From Clostridia bacterium (lineage in GTDB: Bacteria > Bacillota_A > Clostridia > Oscillospirales > CAG-272), in NCBI GenBank assembly GCA_017935805.1, contig JAGBGV010000086.1:1-7551 (forward strand): DNA of 7,551 bases, written 5' to 3'. How positions within the stretch are numbered: the first letter of the stretch is position 1; each line of letters opens with the position of its first letter. Made by a program: the position numbers and the translations under genes. Shown in pieces: positions 3,884 through 7,551 of the stretch. Below the pieces are notes generated by a model. The model was given only the letters and a program-made list of their open reading frames with translations, had not been told where the DNA came from and searched no databases.

Positions 3884-5419
3884 TTATCTTTTCAGGATGG
3901 GGCTTTTTTCTTTTTTATAGCTGATAACCAGCACTAACCCAACATATCCTATAGCAAACAGTATTATCGCCGCCGCTGACGAGACAAAATTGTGTATGAT
4001 AATGTTAAATATCGACATGAAAGAACAACACACAACAGGCTTAACATATTCCTTAAGTGCTTGTATGATTGAAATATCGGTCACTTTCGATAATTTATAT
4101 ATGCTCGCACATAGATTCCCAACCTCGCACAACCAAATTGTCAGCAAATATCCGTAAATTCCCATAATAGGTGTAAAAATCATAACAAAGATTAACCCGG
4201 ATGCTGCGTCGACAATATTAACCTTCATTACGTATACCTGCTCATCGAGACCCTTGAGAAGCGAGTCAACCGCTGTATCCAGATACATGAACGGAACAAG
4301 CAATCCAAGCAAAAGTGTATATTTTACAGCTTCTGTTGAATTAAACACCAACTCTCCAAGTTCGGTGGCAAAATTTGCGAAAATTCCGCACGCACCTACC
4401 GAAAACATCGCTGAATATCTGTAAACCTGCAATGTTAAGTGGTTAATTGACGCTCTATTCCCCCTCTCCTTTTGTTCTGCAATCTCTGGGAGCAACAGTG
4501 ACGTAAAAGAACCGATAATCGCATACGGAAACATCACCAGAGGAAATGCTATTCCCTGCAGCAACCCATAAGACGCGAGAGCTGCCTCTTGTGACATTCC
4601 GCCTCGCACCATTCCACGAGGTATCGCAAGATGCTCCAGTGTTGTCAACCCTTGTCTTGCGTATGTTCCTACCGCAGAAGGTGACGAGATGTCCCATGTA
4701 TTTCTAAAGCTTGTTTTAAGTCTGATCTTGCGTCCCCCGTATATCTCTCCTGTCGGTTTGCCTGAGTCAAGGAAATACATAATTATATTGATTACAAGTG
4801 ACCATGCTTCAGCAATTGCTGATCCGCCGACTACAGCAAGACATGACGACTCAACATTTCCCGGAATTATAAAAACAAGCGCTGTAGACGTAACCATAAT
4901 TTTTATGAATTGCTCCGAAACAGAAACTATGGCATTCTTTGTGACCTTTCTTAGCCCAGTAAAGTATCCCGACAGCGCAGATGATAGTGATATTGCAGGT
5001 AAACTCAGAGCGAGAACCTTAAGTGATTTAAGTGTTCTTATGTCGTTTAGTAGATAAATTGCTATAAACTCGGCTGAATAGAATAACGCGATTGCAGTTG
5101 AAACACCAAACAACAAGCTATAAGAACACACTGACAGAATCACGCTTCTCATAGCGTATTTCCACGACTGTTTGTCTGCTTCGTCAAGTGCCGCACATCG
5201 CTCTGATGTAAGCCTTACAGAACCCAAATTCACACAAGACAGCGCAAGAGTAACCGCGAAACCATAAACGCTCATAACAAGCGTAAACAGACCCATGCTT
5301 TCCGCACCGATCTTATTTGTTATGTAAGAATTGAAGCTTACGCCAATTCCTCGCATTATTATGTTCACGATTGAAAGCATTATCGCATTTGACAAAAATA
5401 ATCGCCACTTCTTTTGCAT
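3884..5419 (-). CDS. SpoVB-like lipid-linked oligosaccharide flippase (MOP superfamily)
   Basis: 511 residues, very hydrophobic, with about 12-14 membrane segments spread along the whole length, typical in size for SpoVB/MurJ-type flippases of the MOP (MATE-like) exporter superfamily. Family hallmarks are an N-terminal helix with an RGIG stretch, and the central motif ARQGLTTLEHLAIPRGM followed by ALASYGLLQGIAFPLVMFP and a LLLPEIAEQ stretch, very close to clostridial stage V sporulation protein B. Expected role: moving lipid-linked sugar precursors across the cytoplasmic membrane for cortex, wall or polysaccharide synthesis. GGGAGG lies 10 bases before the ATG (complement of 5430-5435). It is divergent from the deaminase operon, and its stop is only 6 bp from the tRNA-repeat relic. 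A sporulation role cannot be told from a general polysaccharide role here. Confidence 0.85.
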   Translation of the reverse strand: MQKKWRLFLSNAIMLSIVNIIMRGIGVSFNSYITNKIGAESMGLFTLVMSVYGFAVTLALSCVNLGSVRLTSERCAALDEADKQSWKYAMRSVILSVCSYSLLFGVSTAIALFYSAEFIAIYLLNDIRTLKSLKVLALSLPAISLSSALSGYFTGLRKVTKNAIVSVSEQFIKIMVTSTALVFIIPGNVESSCLAVVGGSAIAEAWSLVINIIMYFLDSGKPTGEIYGGRKIRLKTSFRNTWDISSPSAVGTYARQGLTTLEHLAIPRGMVRGGMSQEAALASYGLLQGIAFPLVMFPYAIIGSFTSLLLPEIAEQKERGNRASINHLTLQVYRYSAMFSVGACGIFANFATELGELVFNSTEAVKYTLLLGLLVPFMYLDTAVDSLLKGLDEQVYVMKVNIVDAASGLIFVMIFTPIMGIYGYLLTIWLCEVGNLCASIYKLSKVTDISIIQALKEYVKPVVCCSFMSIFNIIIHNFVSSAAAIILFAIGYVGLVLVISYKKEKSPILKR

Positions 5420-5484
5420 ATGACCATTGCCTCCCGATAATATATCTAAAATTCGATAAAATTCAGTAATAAAGCATATTTGTC

Positions 5485-5514
5485 TTGATTTTTTATGGGT
5501 ATATATAGTATAAT
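5485..5514 (+). promoter_or_regulatory. Candidate promoter of the deaminase-rimI-tsaD operon
   Basis: TTGATT (5485-5490), an 18-bp spacer and TATAAT (5509-5514) in the divergent intergenic region. It lies 61 bp before the deaminase ATG. No comparably good promoter is visible for the minus-strand flippase gene in the same gap. Confidence 0.55.
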
Positions 5515-5575
5515 GATATAATAATAGATTTACTGTATCACGCGATCAAACAAATTCACAATTTGCGAGGATATT

Positions 5576-6064
5576 ATGAACAGAGTAAGCAAAGAAAACT
5601 ATTACCTTGACATTGCACAGACCGTTTCGGAACGCAGTACTTGTTTACGCAAGCGTTATGGAGCAATTATTGTTAAGAATGATGTTATTATCTCGACCGG
5701 CTACAACGGCGCCCCGCGAGGAAGAAAGAACTGCTCTGATATCGGAAGATGCACCAGAGAAGAAATGGGTATTCCCCGAGGTGAAAGATATGAGCTTTGC
5801 CGTTCAGTTCACAGTGAAGCAAATGCCATTATATCCGCTTCCCGCGAGAGTATGCTTGGCTCTTCCCTTTACATGTGCTGCACCGATCCCAAGACAGGCG
5901 AGATAGTTTCAGGTGTTAACTCCTGCATGATGTGCAAGAGACTTATTCTCAATGCGGGAATTGCTAAAGTATATGTACGAGACACCGCTGACTCATACAG
6001 AGAAATATCTACCGATGAGTGGATCGAAAATGATGACAGTCTCTCGGGAGAATTCGGATATTAA
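5576..6064 (+). CDS. dCMP/cytidine deaminase, ComEB-like
   Basis: 162 residues with the zinc deaminase signature: H79-S-E81 (the usual HAE with serine at the middle position) in CRSVHSEANAI, and C117-x-x-C120 in NSCMMCKRLILNAGI. H79, C117 and C120 would hold the zinc, and E81 would shuttle the proton. GYNGAPRG (42-49) and the SxCLRxxYGAIIVK start (21-34) are typical of dCMP deaminases, which convert dCMP to dUMP for thymidylate synthesis; in Bacillus relatives the same family is ComEB. Length agrees with the family. GAGG (5567-5570) lies 5 bases before the ATG. It is the first gene of a tight operon, 20 bp before rimI. A different deoxycytidylate-type substrate cannot be excluded. Confidence 0.88.
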   Translation: MNRVSKENYYLDIAQTVSERSTCLRKRYGAIIVKNDVIISTGYNGAPRGRKNCSDIGRCTREEMGIPRGERYELCRSVHSEANAIISASRESMLGSSLYMCCTDPKTGEIVSGVNSCMMCKRLILNAGIAKVYVRDTADSYREISTDEWIENDDSLSGEFGY

Positions 6065-6084
6065 TCCGCACCTAGAAAAGGATC

Positions 6085-6534
6085 ATGAAGATTAGTTCTG
6101 CAAATAAAAATCAGCTTAACGATATCATTGCAATCGAAAATGCCTCTTTTACCTGTCCGTGGTCAAGGCAAAGCTTTGAAGAGGCAATGAATTCAGATAA
6201 TATAAGAGTGCTTACCGTAACCGATGAAGAAAACCGAGTGCTTGCGTTTTCCTGTTTGCTCATAATAGAGTATGAGGCTGAAATACTGAATATTGCTGTT
6301 TCCGAAAATTTCAGGAACAGAGGAATAGGCAAACTTCTCGCTGATCACATGATCAGTATATGTCATGAAAAAGATGTCACGGACATTTTTCTTGAGGTGA
6401 GAGAATCTAATATCTCAGCTCAACGTTTGTATGAAAAATGCGGATTTGAGCCTATCGGTAAAAGAAAGAAATATTATACAACCCCCACTGAGGATGCGAT
6501 TTTAATGAAATACTCGTTTCCCGACAAGATATAA
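6085..6534 (+). CDS. rimI: Ribosomal protein S18-alanine N-acetyltransferase
   Basis: 149 residues, a single GNAT domain of the usual RimI length. The acetyl-CoA pyrophosphate loop is RNRGIGKLL (77-85), preceded by the beta-bulge EAEILNIAV (64-72). FLEVRESNISAQRLYEKCGF contains E104 and Y116, which align with the catalytic Glu and Tyr reported for enterobacterial RimI. The tail GKRKKYYTTPTEDAILMKY is typical of the family. Role: acetylation of the N-terminal alanine of ribosomal protein S18, possibly other substrates. AAAAGGA (6076-6082) ends only 2 bases before the ATG, an unusually short gap that may lower translation. It lies between the deaminase (20 bp) and tsaD (21 bp); rimI next to tsaD is a frequent bacterial arrangement. 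Confidence 0.92.
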   Translation: MKISSANKNQLNDIIAIENASFTCPWSRQSFEEAMNSDNIRVLTVTDEENRVLAFSCLLIIEYEAEILNIAVSENFRNRGIGKLLADHMISICHEKDVTDIFLEVRESNISAQRLYEKCGFEPIGKRKKYYTTPTEDAILMKYSFPDKI

Positions 6535-6555
6535 GCCAAAGGATCTACAACAATT

Positions 6556-7551
6556 ATGTACATTTTTGCAATAGAAAGCTCTTGTGATGAGACTGCAGCT
6601 GCAGTAATCCATGCCGAGGGTAATAAGATAACCGTTCTCTCAAATATAGTCTCATCACAAATATCCATACACGCTTTATACGGTGGCGTTGTGCCGGAAA
6701 TCGCAAGCCGCGCTCACTGTGAAGCTATCACAAAAGTAGCGGATGAAGCAGTTTCTGCAGCAGGTATCACACTCGCTGATCTCGATGCTATTGCTGTTAC
6801 TTTTGCCCCCGGGCTTATCGGCTCACTGCTTGTTGGTGTTAGCTTTGCCAAATCTCTTGCTTCAGTACTTGGTGTTCCGCTTATCCCGGTTGATCATATT
6901 GAGGCACATGTTGCCGCCGCATATGTTGAGAACGAGCAACTGAAACCACCTTACCTCGCTCTTGTTGTGTCGGGTGGTCACACATCCTTATATAACGTCA
7001 CAGACTATCTAACCTTTGACGAGATTGGATGCTCCCGAGATGATGCTGCAGGAGAAGCTTTTGATAAGGTAGGTAGAGTCATGGGGCTGCCATATCCCGG
7101 CGGTGCTGCAATGGATAAGCTTGCATCTATAGCGTTCGAAACATATGATTACAGCAAAAAAGGCGCGCTCTCCTTCCCCTCCCCAGCCGTCAATGATGAC
7201 ACATATGACTATTCCTTCAGCGGTCTGAAAACTGCTGTTATAAATCACATCCACAACGAGAAGCAGCGACTGAAAACAGATGATCTTCCCCAGGATGTCA
7301 AAGTCGAAATTGCAGGGGCGTTCACCAAAGCAGTTTGCGACGGAATTGCTAAGAAGCTTGATCTTGTACTAAAGACTTTAGGAACTAAAACCCTTGTTAT
7401 GGCAGGCGGTGTTGCAGCTAATTCACATTTACGCAAGTCTGTTTCTGATGTCTGTCTGAAGAATAATGTTGAGTTTATCGTTCCGTCTCTGTCGCTTTGC
7501 GGAGACAACGCAGTCATGACAGCGGCCGCAGGATATCATATGTTCCGACTG
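6556..7551 (+). CDS. tsaD: tRNA N6-threonylcarbamoyladenosine (t6A37) transferase TsaD (3' end cut by window edge)
   Basis: 332 codons are visible from the ATG, open at the window end; bacterial TsaD proteins are about 335-345 residues, so only the last few are missing. ASKHA/Kae1 features in order: AIESSCDETAAAV at the start (5-17); the metal-binding HIEAH with H114 and H118; the nucleotide-binding SGGHTS (139-144); DDAAGEAFDKVGR (from 162); the GGVAAN stretch; and CGDNAVM near the end with D317 at the conserved metal/nucleotide site. The enzyme transfers threonylcarbamoyl from its adenylate to A37 of ANN-decoding tRNAs, working with TsaB and TsaE. AAAGGA (6538-6543) is 12 bases before the ATG, somewhat far. 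It is co-transcribed with rimI. The listed protein frames on the other strand here are shadows. Confidence 0.96.
   Translation, partial: MYIFAIESSCDETAAAVIHAEGNKITVLSNIVSSQISIHALYGGVVPEIASRAHCEAITKVADEAVSAAGITLADLDAIAVTFAPGLIGSLLVGVSFAKSLASVLGVPLIPVDHIEAHVAAAYVENEQLKPPYLALVVSGGHTSLYNVTDYLTFDEIGCSRDDAAGEAFDKVGRVMGLPYPGGAAMDKLASIAFETYDYSKKGALSFPSPAVNDDTYDYSFSGLKTAVINHIHNEKQRLKTDDLPQDVKVEIAGAFTKAVCDGIAKKLDLVLKTLGTKTLVMAGGVAANSHLRKSVSDVCLKNNVEFIVPSLSLCGDNAVMTAAAGYHMFRL

Noticed and set aside
3742..3924. 60-codon plus-strand frame through the tRNA-repeat relic
   Set aside because: It starts within a hairpin arm, crosses the tRNA 3'-end copy and runs into the antisense of the flippase gene; no ribosome site.
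4689..5057. 122-codon plus-strand frame inside the flippase gene
   Set aside because: It is antisense to the middle of a well-supported membrane protein and shows no domain or ribosome site.

Overview
The window looks like a chromosomal segment from an anaerobic Clostridia-type Firmicute, probably of Ruminococcus/Oscillospiraceae character. This is inferred from a low-GC backbone, strong sigma-A style promoters, a tRNA gene without encoded CCA, a SpoVB-like flippase, a rimI-tsaD pair and the end of a GH95-type fucosidase gene. No species can be named from the sequence alone.

Left part (1-2480): the 3' end of a GH95-like glycoside hydrolase gene (2-205) is followed by a repeat-rich stretch and then a compact, visibly GC-richer insertion of about 2.1 kb (about 349-2479). 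The insertion carries only two clear protein genes: a HUH rolling-circle replication initiator (702-1472) and a very short, catalytic-domain-only tyrosine recombinase (1507-2085). Downstream of the recombinase are two strong promoter-like sites, a probable ~110-nt terminated small RNA (about 2204-2313) and a highly self-complementary block (2333-2443). The insertion is bracketed by two copies of a site built as AATTATACAAAAT, a 4-bp spacer, then ATTTTGTA. The right copy (2450-2479) is a palindrome with perfect 13-bp arms, laid out like a tyrosine-recombinase core site. Two more copies lie outside the insertion (253-277 and 2917-2938), and the copy at 253 together with the one at 349 encloses a short hairpin unit that resembles a non-autonomous mini-element. 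I propose a minimal integrative rolling-circle element with no capsid, mobilisation or cargo gene.

Middle part (2480-3880): a doubtful 61-codon reading frame, about 400 bp of AT-rich intergenic DNA, a small flavodoxin-like gene (3090-3503) with its own extended -10 promoter and terminator hairpin, and a tRNA-Glu(CTC) gene (3646-3717) behind a strong promoter. The last 20 bp at the tRNA 3' end are repeated exactly 157 bp downstream (3858-3877), which looks like a relic attachment site or a decayed tRNA duplication.

Right part (3880-7551): a SpoVB/MOP-superfamily flippase gene on the minus strand (3884-5419) diverges from a plus-strand operon of dCMP/cytidine deaminase (5576-6064), rimI (6085-6534) and tsaD (6556 to the window edge). 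The operon has gaps of 20-21 bp. rimI next to tsaD is a common bacterial arrangement and links ribosomal-protein acetylation to t6A tRNA modification; the deaminase supplies dUMP for dTTP synthesis. This right part is ordinary housekeeping. The unusual biology is in the left third.
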